A DNA stretch of 64,000 nucleotides from Acidobacteria bacterium 13_1_20CM_3_53_8 (GTDB lineage: Bacteria; Acidobacteriota; Blastocatellia; Pyrinomonadales; Pyrinomonadaceae), in assembly GCA_001920415.1 (NCBI GenBank), contig MNJR01000139.1, positions 136,636 to 200,635 of the forward strand, given 5' to 3'. The number at the start of each line of letters is the position of its first letter. The stretch's first letter is position 1. The notes beneath the pieces are model-generated. The model was not told the DNA's origin and did no database searches. It saw only the letters and a program-made list of their open reading frames with translations. A program made the translations under genes and the position numbers. Below are positions 36,497 to 44,058 of this stretch, one piece after another.

Positions 36497-36936
36497 CCTA
36501 CTCGGAAGGGCAATACGATCATGCCGGATTTGCTGAAAGCCTGAAGCAGAAGTGCAGTGAGCGCGAAGCTGGCCTGGCAACAGACGAGCACAAAAAAGTT
36601 GCCGAAGAATTTTCCTAAAAGATACTGGAAGCGACTAATAGGTTTTGAAAAGATTAGCGGATCAATTCCTATACGAAAATCTCTAATGACAGGGTCGCCC
36701 ATCATTACGGCTATGAAGAGCGGCAGCGTCGTGAAAGAGAAGCCGCCAAATAACCTGTCAATGTAAAAATCGCTATTTGTTGCCCAGCCCCTTTCGACGG
36801 CAGGCCCCCAACCCCACCACAAAACAGCGTTTGCGCTAAACAGAATCATCAGCGCATAAGGCGCGACGCGTTTAGAGTTCAGTAAAACTTCGGCGTGAAA
36901 AACTGCGCCGAGCGGCGTGCGAAGAGGGCTTCTCAT
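36481..36936 (-). CDS. ABC-2 type permease, N-terminal fragment
   Basis: 151 aa. MRSPLRTPLGAVFHAEVLLN, first membrane helix near 24-45, DPVIRDFRIGIDPLIFSKPI and LLGKFFGNFFVLVCCQASFA, then SKSGMIVLPFRV, where the family sequence stops. The frame ends at an artificial stop 8 codons later, while the continuation is in another frame at 36496. As in tssC, more than one or two bases are missing at the junction, by comparison with ordinary permeases of this class. In intact form the gene would span 35141-36936, and the ATPase (38121) and lipoprotein (36970) are its operon partners. Confidence 0.75.
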   Translation of the reverse strand: MRSPLRTPLGAVFHAEVLLNSKRVAPYALMILFSANAVLWWGWGPAVERGWATNSDFYIDRLFGGFSFTTLPLFIAVMMGDPVIRDFRIGIDPLIFSKPISRFQYLLGKFFGNFFVLVCCQASFALTALLLQAFSKSGMIVLPFRVGRVWR

Positions 36937-36969
36937 CTCTAAAACTTAACCTTGCAGAACATCTCATTT

Positions 36970-37746
36970 CTATGGAGCAGCGCCATCAGTAATTGAGAAT
37001 TTAATGTCATCACCGCTTTCCGACAGCTTTTGATCCGAGCCGTTGTAAGCTTCCACCTGCCAACGGTAAGTGCCTTTTGGCATGGGCTTGGTGATACTGA
37101 AGGAAGTCCCTTCGACGCGCTCGTTGACGTACGGAGATATGACGCCAGCGTCTTCCGGGTAAATGCTAAACTTGTAATAAGCTGCCTCCGGGTATGACTC
37201 CCACTTGAGTTCCAGGTTTTGCGCGCTGACCTTAGCTCCAGCTTTAGGATTGAGCACCTTCAGATCGCTCTTGAAGAGATTGGTCGGGCGTACGAATAAA
37301 GTTTTATCTGCAGAGACTTCGTATTTGGTTGAACTAAGTCCTCCGATTCCCGAAGCCGCAAAGATATATGAGTCTGTGTCAAAGACACGCGCCAACAGAC
37401 CCTCATATACTCTTGGCTCCACGTTGGTAATCACATACTCACCGTCTTGGTCTGTTCGCGCAGTATAGGTTTTCCCGCTGCAACCGCCGAAGTATCGGTT
37501 GAACTTTTCGCATAACTTGACCTCAATATTTTCAACTGGCTTGCCGTTGTACAAAACTTTTCCCTGCACATTGCCTGTTCCGGGCGCGGGCTTGATTCTC
37601 TCTACGCCTGTTTCAGTGCCGCTTGCAACAGACGAGTTTGTTGATTCGGTCGCCGATTGAGAATTCTTGTTACCAGCTTTGCAACCAGTCAACGAGATTG
37701 CTGTTATTAAGCAGATGCAAGCAACCATCCATTTACTAAACCTCAT
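36970..37746 (-). CDS. Lipoprotein with carboxypeptidase-regulatory-like domain
   Basis: 258 aa. Lipobox SLTGC (Cys22) after a hydrophobic signal. A Ser/Thr/Asn linker leads to a CarboxypepD_reg/Cna-B-like beta sandwich (GNVQGKVLYNGKPVENIEVK ... TARTDQDGEYVITNVEPRVY) at about 60-145, then a fibronectin-III-like domain (ELKWESYPEAAYYKFSIY ... GTYRWQVEAYNGSDQ) at about 160-255. It is membrane-anchored and probably periplasmic. The gene is 33 bp upstream of the permease, so it shares its operon. Substrate binding for the exporter is possible but not shown. Confidence 0.8.
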   Translation of the reverse strand: MRFSKWMVACICLITAISLTGCKAGNKNSQSATESTNSSVASGTETGVERIKPAPGTGNVQGKVLYNGKPVENIEVKLCEKFNRYFGGCSGKTYTARTDQDGEYVITNVEPRVYEGLLARVFDTDSYIFAASGIGGLSSTKYEVSADKTLFVRPTNLFKSDLKVLNPKAGAKVSAQNLELKWESYPEAAYYKFSIYPEDAGVISPYVNERVEGTSFSITKPMPKGTYRWQVEAYNGSDQKLSESGDDIKFSITDGAAP

Positions 37747-37895
37747 TATATTGAGCCTTTCTTTTGTCTCTAAATAAGCCGCAGAGCCTAAACTGTCTAA
37801 TCATCCTGACGTGCGATTTATACCGTTGTCCACAGCAAAATTCAATAGTCATCAGAAGCTTGATAGCGTTCAATAAAAAGTTTCTTCTATAGAAT

Positions 37896-38031
37896 TTAGG
37901 AGTTACGCAGTTGAACGAAAAGCGCAAGCCAAGTCAGTACCGCCTGCGGTAGCGGGCGGGTATTGTGCGTCCGTTACCCGCCCGCTACCGCAGGCGGTAC
38001 TGACCTGCTCATTCAACTGCGTAACTCCTAA
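37896..38031. mobile_element. 136-bp palindromic element nesting a 72-bp palindrome
   Basis: Outer 20-bp perfect inverted repeats TTAGGAGTTACGCAGTTGAA (37896-37915) and its complement (38012-38031) enclose the shared 72-bp palindrome (37933-38004). The TTAGGAGTTACGCAG end resembles insertion-sequence termini. It lies inside the 374-bp gap between the ATPase and lipoprotein genes, where I see no other feature. Confidence 0.8.
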
Positions 38032-38120
38032 GAATTATTTTCCTCCATCCACATACGAGCGAAACAGACCGAAATCATCAGCCTGCTAATTTACAACTAT
38101 TGCTGTCAGACTTTTACATC

Positions 38121-39083
38121 TTATTGCGCGCTCACCGTCTGGCTGGCTTGGCTGAAGTAGTAATCTTCCAGTGTCGGAGTCGCAAGCTTAAATTCTTCAC
38201 CCGGTCGCAAGTCTTTCGAGTACACTCTGAGACGCACACGCCCCTCGAACACTTGCTGTGAGATTACTCTGAGACGCGAACGCAAAGCCGGGACTTGTTC
38301 GCGCGCGATGGCGGCTTCCCAGACAGCACCAGAAATTTGGTCTAGCGCTTCCTGCGGCGTACAGTAAGCGATGATTTCGCCTTGTCGGATAATTGCCATA
38401 TGCCCGCAAAGGTTCGAGACATCAGAGACTATGTGGGTCGAGAGAATAACTGTTCCGCTCTCGCCAGCAATTTCTGCAAGCAGGTTGTGGAATCGTGCGC
38501 GCTCTTCCGGGTCTAACCCTGCGGTCGGCTCGTCAACGATAATCAGCTTAGGCTCTCCGATAATGGCCTGCGCGATCCCCATGCGCTGTCGCATACCTCC
38601 CGAAAATCCTCCGACCTTCTGCTTGCTTGCAGATGAGAGATTGACTCTTTCCAGCAACGCATCAATCAACGCTCTACGCTCTTTATCATTGATGATGCCT
38701 TTGAGCTTCGCAAAATAATCGAGCGTCTGTTCAGCGGTCAGGGTCGGGTAAAGTCCGAACTCCTGCGGCAAGTATCCCAGAATCTTGCGCGCAGCCCGTT
38801 TGTGTGTGACGAGGTCATCGCCATTAATCGCAACTCTGCCCGAATCGGGTTCGAGCAACGTTGCAGCTATTTTCATCAAAGTCGTTTTGCCCGCCCCGTT
38901 TGGCCCAAGAAGCCCGAACATACCTGTTGGAATGTCCAGATTGATACCTTTGAGAGCCTGAACGCCGCTCGGATATGTCTTCTTCAACTCTTCGATTCTC
39001 AGCAACTTTCTCTTCACACTCCTTCTTGCGCACATTCGTCCACAAAAGTTAGACACCAACGATTTGATTTCGGTTCCCCTCAT
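38121..39083 (-). CDS. ABC transporter ATP-binding protein
   Basis: 320 aa as read. Walker A GPNGAGKTTLMKI, Q-loop LPQEFGLYPTLT, signature SGGMRQRMG, Walker B LIIVDEPTAGLDPEER and H-loop STHIV are all present. It matches the ABC-2 exporter ATPase class and partners the permease downstream. The first about 26 residues are not family-like; the conserved part begins LLRIEELKKTYPSG, so the real start may be a GTG at 39017 or TTG at 39005 behind AAGGAG. The 5' end lies next to the last attC site of the cassette array. The element at 37896-38031 separates it from its operon partners. Confidence 0.88.
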   Translation of the reverse strand: MRGTEIKSLVSNFCGRMCARRSVKRKLLRIEELKKTYPSGVQALKGINLDIPTGMFGLLGPNGAGKTTLMKIAATLLEPDSGRVAINGDDLVTHKRAARKILGYLPQEFGLYPTLTAEQTLDYFAKLKGIINDKERRALIDALLERVNLSSASKQKVGGFSGGMRQRMGIAQAIIGEPKLIIVDEPTAGLDPEERARFHNLLAEIAGESGTVILSTHIVSDVSNLCGHMAIIRQGEIIAYCTPQEALDQISGAVWEAAIAREQVPALRSRLRVISQQVFEGRVRLRVYSKDLRPGEEFKLATPTLEDYYFSQASQTVSAQ

Positions 39084-39119
39084 CTTCGCTCTCGCTTAGC
39101 GTTCAAGTACGCGAGAGCG

Positions 39120-39227
39120 CCCAACACTCAAATTAACTTGCGCCGAGCATGAGGCATTCAAGATGAAGAAACCAAGCAAAGATGAAAGGAATACTATAGA
39201 GGCATAGGGTTGAATGGGTTATTAGCT
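39120..39227 (-). repeat. attC site 1 (distal end of the array)
   Basis: Left box GCCCAAC (39120-39126) and a degenerate right box ATTAGCT (39221-39227). Inner boxes AATTAAC / GGGTTGAAT. On the minus strand it is R''-L''...L'-R', lying after the DDAH gene, whose TAA falls inside R''. It belongs to the variant with GCGCCGAGCATGAGGCATTC in the variable arm. Confidence 0.75.
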
Positions 39228-39992
39228 GGCGCTTCCAAAAATAATGCTTGAGCAGGTTAGCCCGGCCTCTGCTTTCCGTAGCTCTGATATATCTATGACC
39301 TCAATTCTCTCAGCTATACGTTCTATCAACTCTATCGCTCTTGGAAATCCTGCCTGGACACAAACGGTAGTGCCAACCCGTAATAGATTTGCCGACCAAG
39401 GCTCTTCCGGTGGAGTATACAGAAGATTGAACCCTCTGAATGCATCAAGCTCAACCCAATCTGGATTCACAAACAACGTCTCTTCATCTATTGCCGTGCA
39501 GGCAGACTTCAGGTGCAAGCTTCCTTTTGTCCGCACCTGTAGGACACTATAGCCGTAGGACTCTAATATTCTGGCAAGTTCCTCTATACCTTCAAGATTG
39601 GTGCGGCTCGACTGACCTACAAATATCTTCTTCCCTAGTCTGAGCACGTCTCCGCCTTCGATTGTAGCGGGCAGAGAAATATGAGCTATTTCTAGATACT
39701 TAGATAGCTCGCGCTCAATCAGATTGGTCTCTCCTCTACGAGAGGAAACTCCCATGCTGCAAACTATTGCAAGCTCGTCAACGACAATCGCAGTATCTTC
39801 CACAAAGCAGGAATCCGGGTACGACTCATTTTCAGAAAGTTCTTTAACGATAACGCCGAGCTTCTTAAGCGCATCACAATAATCGTCGTGCTGGCGTACT
39901 GCTAGTCGGAGATTGATTGGTAATCTATTAATAAACGTGACCTCACATTCAGCAATCCTTGGCGAGACTTTATGGGTTAAAGCTCTTAGCAT
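39222..39992 (-). CDS. DDAH-like dimethylarginine dimethylaminohydrolase (cassette gene)
   Basis: 256 aa, the full length of bacterial DDAH. Pentein-fold guanidino-modifying enzyme: SYPDSCFVEDTAIVVD (D60, E65, D66), IEGGDVLRLG (112-115 EGGD), catalytic His160 in LHLKSACT and nucleophile Cys247 in GLTCSS. All active-site positions are present. It hydrolyses Nw-methylated arginine to citrulline, or a related guanidine substrate. It occupies a single-gene cassette, with attC 1 at its 3' end overlapping the stop codon and attC 2 upstream, an unusual metabolic cargo for an integron. Confidence 0.9.
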   Translation of the reverse strand: MLRALTHKVSPRIAECEVTFINRLPINLRLAVRQHDDYCDALKKLGVIVKELSENESYPDSCFVEDTAIVVDELAIVCSMGVSSRRGETNLIERELSKYLEIAHISLPATIEGGDVLRLGKKIFVGQSSRTNLEGIEELARILESYGYSVLQVRTKGSLHLKSACTAIDEETLFVNPDWVELDAFRGFNLLYTPPEEPWSANLLRVGTTVCVQAGFPRAIELIERIAERIEVIDISELRKAEAGLTCSSIIFGSAS

Positions 39993-40027
39993 ATCTCAAA
40001 TATTACACGTCAGGGCACGCGCAAGCC

Positions 40028-40129
40028 ATCTGACGCCCGAATTAACCGTGCGCGTACACAACGCCGATAGATTCAAGTTAACGATGAAAGGCAAGCTCAA
40101 TCGCGCTCCGGTTGAATGAGTTGTTGGGC
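40028..40129 (-). repeat. attC site 2
   Basis: Left box ATCTGAC (40028-40034; one base off RYYYAAC) and right box GTTGGGC (40123-40129), with inner GAATTAACC / GGTTGAAT. The variable arm is ACACAACGCCGATAGATTCA..., the commonest sub-family here. Confidence 0.8.
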
Positions 40130-40157
40130 GGCGGATCAAGATGATTGCAAAGGTATA

Positions 40158-40544
40158 TTATTGATCTGTCTCGTTAAGAGGGTGATATTTCAACAATCCC
40201 CACAAATCTTGTTTCTTTTCTGACGCTCTGGCACCAATCTCTATTAGTAATCTTTTAGCTGTTTTATCATCTGCGCCTATAACATGCTTCAAAGTATCAA
40301 AACTTCTCCACCTTTGAGGAAATCTCTCATCATTGAGCATCTTCAGCAAAAGCTCTTTTCTGGGTTTCTCTGCTTTAGCCCTTGAGCGCTCTTTCAACCA
40401 GTGAATTAATAGATTACCTAAAGCGGTACTAACGGCACCAACAATAACTCCTAATAGACCAATAACGGCGATGTAGAAATTAACATCCGCAACCACCTTA
40501 AGTGCAATTTGTTTTGCTGTTGCTTCGTCCACCTTCACCTCCAT
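40158..40544 (-). CDS. Small single-pass membrane protein (cassette gene)
   Basis: 128 aa. One membrane helix (about 27-49, IAVIGLLGVIVGAVSTALGN) follows a short N-terminal segment. The cytoplasmic part is basic (HWLKERSRAKAEKPRK), then a helical region DTLKHVIGADDKTAKRLLIE reminiscent of a winged-helix fold. I do not recognise the family. It is the only gene in its cassette, between attC 2 and attC 3. Confidence 0.7.
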   Translation of the reverse strand: MEVKVDEATAKQIALKVVADVNFYIAVIGLLGVIVGAVSTALGNLLIHWLKERSRAKAEKPRKELLLKMLNDERFPQRWRSFDTLKHVIGADDKTAKRLLIEIGARASEKKQDLWGLLKYHPLNETDQ

Positions 40545-40557
40545 ATTCAGTATAGAC

Positions 40558-40658
40558 GCCTAACGCTCAAATTAACCGGGCGCGCATACAACGCCATTAG
40601 ATTCAAGTTCTCGATGAGAGCCGCGCTATTCGCGCTCCGGTTGAACAGCTTGTTAGGC
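40558..40658 (-). repeat. attC site 3
   Basis: GCCTAAC (40558-40564) and GTTAGGC (40652-40658) are perfect complements; inner boxes AAATTAACC / GGTTGAA. It overlaps the stop codon of the Nudix gene, as usual for cassettes. Variable arm ACAACGCCATTAGATTCAAG. Confidence 0.87.
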
Positions 40659-41105
40659 GCGTCTTGCAGATAAACGACTGTGCAATTCCCACAAGGCAGT
40701 TTTGTTGCTATCCCACCGAAGACGATCTTGTGCGGTTTCGTAATGCACCCATGCACACTCGCTGTGCTCGCCGGACAAATGAACTCCTTCGTCTTTGACT
40801 TCGACGCCGAAACTATACTCAGGGATAACGAATGTGTCAGTTCCCCAAAGATGATGGTCTGCAAAATGTGCCGCTGGTATCGAAGCCATAGAGTCCAGAC
40901 GAATCAAATGAGCATCTTCAGGAATGTCGGCTTCTTCGCTGGCTTCGCGGCGGGCGGTCTGCTCCGGTTTCTCATCACCTTCACCGCCGCCAGCAATCCA
41001 TTGCCACACCTCAAGATCAGAACGCTTAAAGAGCAGATATCGCGGCTCACCGTCCGCCACAGTTCGATAGGGAATAACCAAAACTTGAAACGCTGCACGG
41101 GTCAT
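40653..41105 (-). CDS. Nudix hydrolase (cassette gene)
   Basis: 150 aa. The Nudix box is G-x5-E-x7-REASEEADI (about 40-62, starting GGGEGDEKPEQTARREASEE), with metal-binding REASEE intact. It hydrolyses nucleoside diphosphates linked to another moiety; the N-terminal FQVLVIPYR and length resemble the dihydroneopterin-triphosphate pyrophosphatase group, but this is uncertain. Its stop codon TAA is embedded in the attC 3 R'' box and attC 4 lies directly upstream. Confidence 0.88.
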   Translation of the reverse strand: MTRAAFQVLVIPYRTVADGEPRYLLFKRSDLEVWQWIAGGGEGDEKPEQTARREASEEADIPEDAHLIRLDSMASIPAAHFADHHLWGTDTFVIPEYSFGVEVKDEGVHLSGEHSECAWVHYETAQDRLRWDSNKTALWELHSRLSARRA

Positions 41106-41126
41106 AGTTGATTATAGCCACTAAAT

Positions 41127-41218
41127 GCCTAACGCCTCGCATCAGCGGGGCCACATGTGGCAATGAAAGCACAATAAGAGACTCACTTCACGGCCTCCGC
41201 TGCATGCGCTTGTCGGGC
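41127..41218 (-). repeat. attC site 4, divergent type
   Basis: GCCTAAC (41127-41133) and GTCGGGC (41212-41218), inner GCCTCGCATCAGCGG / CCGCTGCATGCGCTTGT. Shorter (92 bp) and unrelated in its arm to the other eight; it recalls attC sites of gammaproteobacterial cassettes. Confidence 0.75.
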
Positions 41219-41240
41219 CACACACTGCGATGGTACTGGA

Positions 41241-41645
41241 CTAAGCGCTGCGTCGTATTCGGGCTAGTGCGGCTGCTACAACTAGCGCGACTACGAACGC
41301 CGGGACTGCCGTCAGTGCCGGCCACGCCACGAGCGCGAAGGCGAGCGAGCGCCGATAGCTTGAGGCGACCCACAGCTCGTGAAAGTTCGCCGCGACCGCA
41401 AGGCCGAACGCCCCGACAGCGACTGCCAAGGCTGTGTGCGACGCTGTTGCACGAGGCGAGTTGCCAAGTCGAAACTTCTCGTATCCGATGTGAGCCGCGT
41501 ACATAGCAGCACTGACCACCCACGCCGCCAGCCGCCATAGGCGCACTTGATTAGATGGCAACGCGAAGACAACGCCGATGACACAGTACAAAACGCCGAT
41601 GACTATCGCCGTACCGAACCACGACTTTCGACCAAGTGTATTCAT
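41241..41645 (-). CDS. Four-helix integral membrane protein (cassette gene)
   Basis: 134 aa from the ATG at 41645; the longer frame from 41726 reads through attC 5 and is not real. Four hydrophobic segments (FGTAIVIGVLYCVIGVVFAL, LAAWVVSAAMYAAHI, HTALAVAVGAFGLAVAANF, AFALVAWPALTAVPAFVVAL), with small basic loops. No known family assigned. Base usage looks more GC-rich than in the neighbouring cassettes. The gene starts within 9 nt of the attC 5 box, so translation is effectively leaderless. Confidence 0.65.
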   Translation of the reverse strand: MNTLGRKSWFGTAIVIGVLYCVIGVVFALPSNQVRLWRLAAWVVSAAMYAAHIGYEKFRLGNSPRATASHTALAVAVGAFGLAVAANFHELWVASSYRRSLAFALVAWPALTAVPAFVVALVVAAALARIRRSA

Positions 41646-41653
41646 GATGTGTG

Positions 41654-41755
41654 GCCTAACGCCCAAATTAACTGGGCGCGCATTCAACGCCGCAACAGAC
41701 AAGTTAACGATGAAAGGCAAGCTCAATCGCGCTCCGGTCGAATGAGTTGTTATGC
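41654..41755 (-). repeat. attC site 5
   Basis: GCCTAAC (41654-41660) and GTTATGC (41749-41755); inner AAATTAACT / GGTCGAAT. Same variable-arm sub-family as sites 2, 3 and 9 (AACGCCGCAACAGACAAGTT). Confidence 0.85.
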
Positions 41756-41770
41756 TGCAGATGGATGGAA

Positions 41771-42001
41771 TTATTCAACTGCCAACTCCGGCACGTGCTC
41801 ATCTTCATACTTTTCAATCAACACACCAACAATTTCCATCAACGACGCTAGCGGGTGCGACTCATCTTCACCAATTTCATCAATCAAGCCATCGAGCAAC
41901 GAAACGAGCCGCTGATATTCTTCTTCTGTATGCGGCACGAATACTGTACCGGCCAGAGAAGCCCACGCATCCGCTGTTTTGTTCACATCAAGATTCTGCA
42001 T
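41771..42001 (-). CDS. higA: HigA-like antitoxin, short form (cassette gene)
   Basis: 76 aa. Matches the N-terminal part of HigA-family regulators (FVPHTEEEYQRLVSLLDGL, EDESHPLASLMEIVGVLIEK) and stops before the HTH domain found in full HigA. It sits 3 bp after the HigB gene on the minus strand, the HigBA order. Either a genuine short antitoxin or one truncated when the cassette formed; attC 5 begins 16 bp beyond the stop codon. Confidence 0.75.
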   Translation of the reverse strand: MQNLDVNKTADAWASLAGTVFVPHTEEEYQRLVSLLDGLIDEIGEDESHPLASLMEIVGVLIEKYEDEHVPELAVE

Positions 42002-42004
42002 TAC

Positions 42005-42292
42005 TTATTCCTTCCACTTTCCCTCATCATATTCAGCATGAGTCAGCACAGCACGAATATAAATCTTCCTCCGATTATAGTGAATTGCCGCGATTAAGCG
42101 AACCTTATTCCCGCCGATATTGAACACCGTCAATTTACCAACTCGATCAACCGGTGAAAAGATAGTTCGCAGTTCAGCAAGATTCGAGAAATTATTGTAC
42201 TTCGCCAGACTGTACCACTGAGCAAGAGCCGTTTTAGTTTCTGGATATTTTTCAGCGAACTCATTAAGGCGTTTGCGAGTAATCACGTGCAT
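42005..42292 (-). CDS. higB: HigB-type mRNA interferase toxin (cassette gene)
   Basis: 95 aa. Starts MHVITRKRLNEFAEKYPETK, with KLTVFNIGGNKVRLIAAIHY, IYIRAVLTHAEYDEGKW: the ribosome-dependent HigB endoribonuclease family, full length, with catalytic-region residues present. It pairs with the downstream antitoxin. Toxin-antitoxin cassettes are common in sedentary integrons, where they stabilise the array. Confidence 0.88.
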   Translation of the reverse strand: MHVITRKRLNEFAEKYPETKTALAQWYSLAKYNNFSNLAELRTIFSPVDRVGKLTVFNIGGNKVRLIAAIHYNRRKIYIRAVLTHAEYDEGKWKE

Positions 42293-42337
42293 GAGAGAAT
42301 CATACGGCTCTTACTTTTGAGACACAATACGCGAGCA

Positions 42338-42445
42338 TCATAACGCTTGACTTAGCATATGCCGACGAGCAGCATTCTAGCAGAAGCGACAATTCAACGA
42401 TGAAAGGATTTCAATTGAGACATCGGGTTGAATGAGTTGTTGGGC
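42338..42445 (-). repeat. attC site 6
   Basis: Left box TCATAAC (42338-42344) and right box GTTGGGC (42439-42445). The left arm ACGCTTGACTTAGC is diverged from the usual GCTCAAATTAA; the right arm GGGTTGAATGAG is standard. Most degenerate of the main family, so recombination may be weak. Confidence 0.7.
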
Positions 42446-42470
42446 GGCGCGTCAAAGAAACACGCAACTT

Positions 42471-42857
42471 CTACCATAGCCGCGTTACAGGATAAGCGTC
42501 GAAAACTGTGTCAATGCTCACAATGGGCATTTTCTCAAACATCGCCTGTGCTATCAACAAACGGTCAAAAGGGTCACGGTGATGAAACGGCAGCGTCGCC
42601 ACGATCGCTGCATGATCTATTTCGATATTTAGCAACTCAAAGCCATTTAAGCTGAGTTGTTGCGGAATCAGCACATCGAAGGGTACTGATAACGTAAGCT
42701 TCCCGATGCTCAGCTTAATCGCAATCTCCCACAAGCTGGCTACGCTCAAGAATTTCTCGTTCGCCACATCTTCAATTAACGCACGGGCATTGGCGCTAAG
42801 GTTAGGACTGCCCATGATGAACCAGATGAAAGTGTGAGTGTCGAGCAGCAGTTTCAT
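42471..42857 (-). CDS. vapC: VapC-type PIN-domain toxin (cassette gene)
   Basis: 128 aa. PIN ribonuclease with acidic residues in LLLDTHTFIWF (D6), ASLWEIAIK (E43), HRDPFDRLLIAQA (D95, D98) and IVSID. VapC toxins cut tRNA or rRNA. Its start overlaps the antitoxin stop by 4 bp on the minus strand, so a coupled pair, with antitoxin first. Confidence 0.9.
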   Translation of the reverse strand: MKLLLDTHTFIWFIMGSPNLSANARALIEDVANEKFLSVASLWEIAIKLSIGKLTLSVPFDVLIPQQLSLNGFELLNIEIDHAAIVATLPFHHRDPFDRLLIAQAMFEKMPIVSIDTVFDAYPVTRLW

Positions 42858-43081
42858 TTCATGTATTCTGCAAAATCTTCCAATGGTTCATCAAAATCGT
42901 CCGACATCGTGATCAGCCCCTTAGCACTACCAAATTGTGGTCTAGGTTTTGCGCGCGAAATCGGCACTAGCTTGACAATGTGCTGCGCATCTTTGGCAAT
43001 AACAACTTCCTCGCCATTGACGGCTGCATCTATTAAGTCAGGCAGGTGTGTTTTTGCTTCTTCTATATTTACTTGATGCAT
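42854..43081 (-). CDS. Phd/YefM-type antitoxin (cassette gene)
   Basis: 75 aa. The N-terminal Phd/YefM DNA-binding fold is clear in NIEEAKTHLPDLIDAAVNGE and EVVIAKDAQHIVKLVPI. The acidic C-terminal tail (DDFDEPLEDFAEYMK) should bind and neutralise the adjoining PIN toxin. Translationally coupled to vapC by a 4-bp overlap. Upstream lies attC 7. Confidence 0.9.
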   Translation of the reverse strand: MHQVNIEEAKTHLPDLIDAAVNGEEVVIAKDAQHIVKLVPISRAKPRPQFGSAKGLITMSDDFDEPLEDFAEYMK

Positions 43082-43152
43082 ATAACTTCAACCTCTCATG
43101 TGGGAGAATAGCATATTGACAAGAGGATTGTTTAGATCAGCAAGAGGGAGAC

Positions 43153-43260
43153 GCCCAACGCTCAAATTAATTCGCGCCGGGCATGGGGCATTCTACCTGA
43201 TTAGCAAAGATAATGATGAAAAGAATGCTATCGCGAGTCGGGTTGAATAAGTTGTTAGGT
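43153..43260 (-). repeat. attC site 7
   Basis: GCCCAAC (43153-43159) and GTTAGGT (43254-43260), inner AAATTAATT / GGGTTGAATAAG. Variable arm CGCGCCGGGCATGGGGCATT, the second sub-family, shared with sites 1 and 8. Confidence 0.85.
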
Positions 43261-43273
43261 GACGTGCTGCCAC

Positions 43274-43603
43274 TCAAAGCAATGTTTTGAGCTTCTTTAA
43301 TACTTCATCTATCACAGCAGGCGGCAGCCTGACGATTAATTCCGTGTCTCGCACTTTCCAATCTAAACTCTTAGCCTGATCAGATAATACCGCCCCTGTT
43401 ACTTTCAAGCCTGTGGGAATAATGACCTCAAAAGGGTAGCCTTTGATTTGATTTGTTATTGGGCAGAAAATAGCTAAGCCAACCTTTCGATTGTACGCAG
43501 CAGGCGAGATGACAATAGCAGGCCGCCTGCCAGCCTGCTCATGTCCAGCTTGCGGATTAAAGCTAATCCACACCGCATCACCGCGATTAGGAACGTATGC
43601 CAT
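43274..43603 (-). CDS. mazF: MazF/PemK-type endoribonuclease toxin (cassette gene)
   Basis: 109 aa. YVPNRGDAVWISFNPQAGHE and RRPAIVISPAAYN, FCPITNQIKGYPFEV: MazF fold with the conserved Arg/Thr region. Sequence-specific mRNA cleavage is expected. The start overlaps the antitoxin stop (TAATG). A complete MazEF pair in one cassette. Confidence 0.92.
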   Translation of the reverse strand: MAYVPNRGDAVWISFNPQAGHEQAGRRPAIVISPAAYNRKVGLAIFCPITNQIKGYPFEVIIPTGLKVTGAVLSDQAKSLDWKVRDTELIVRLPPAVIDEVLKKLKTLL

Positions 43604-43845
43604 TACCAGGCCTCTTTCCCCCTAAAGACCCCAGTATCAATTTCCTCATGCAAGTTCTGCTTCGTCACTTTCGCTAACAGGTCTTCCAATGTGAATTCCG
43701 GCTCTGCTACCGGCGCGACGATAATTTTCCCTTGCTCTAAAGAGACTTCTACCATAGAACCTTGTTCCACCTTTGATTCGACGGCAAAAGATTTAGGGAT
43801 GCGCAAAGCAAGGCTATTACCCCATTTCTGTATCTGTACTTTCAT
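43603..43845 (-). CDS. mazE: MazE/AbrB-type antitoxin (cassette gene)
   Basis: 80 aa from the ATG at 43845 (upstream residues in the longer frame from 43881 are not family-like). SpoVT-AbrB swapped-hairpin motif VQIQKWGNSLALRIPKSFAV, then acidic C-terminal tail. It represses its own promoter and neutralises MazF in this family. The cassette lies between attC 7 and attC 8. Confidence 0.9.
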   Translation of the reverse strand: MKVQIQKWGNSLALRIPKSFAVESKVEQGSMVEVSLEQGKIIVAPVAEPEFTLEDLLAKVTKQNLHEEIDTGVFRGKEAW

Positions 43846-43925
43846 CACAAATCTCCCTTCGTATCTACAAGGAAGATACATAACAAGACAGGATTCCGCA
43901 ACGGCTGAGATTCAGAATATGGAAA

Positions 43926-44033
43926 GCATAACGCTCAAATTAATTCGCGCCGAGCGAGTAGCATTAAACGCGAAGATACCACACGATGATGAAAGAGATG
44001 CTATTGCGGGTCGGGTTGAATGAGTTGTTGGGC
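43926..44033 (-). repeat. attC site 8
   Basis: GCATAAC (43926-43932) and GTTGGGC (44027-44033), inner AAATTAATT / GGGTTGAATGAG. Second sub-family; variable arm CGCGCCGAGCGAGTAGCATT. Confidence 0.85.
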
Positions 44034-44058
44034 GAGGCTTGGCTTTAAGGACGATTCT

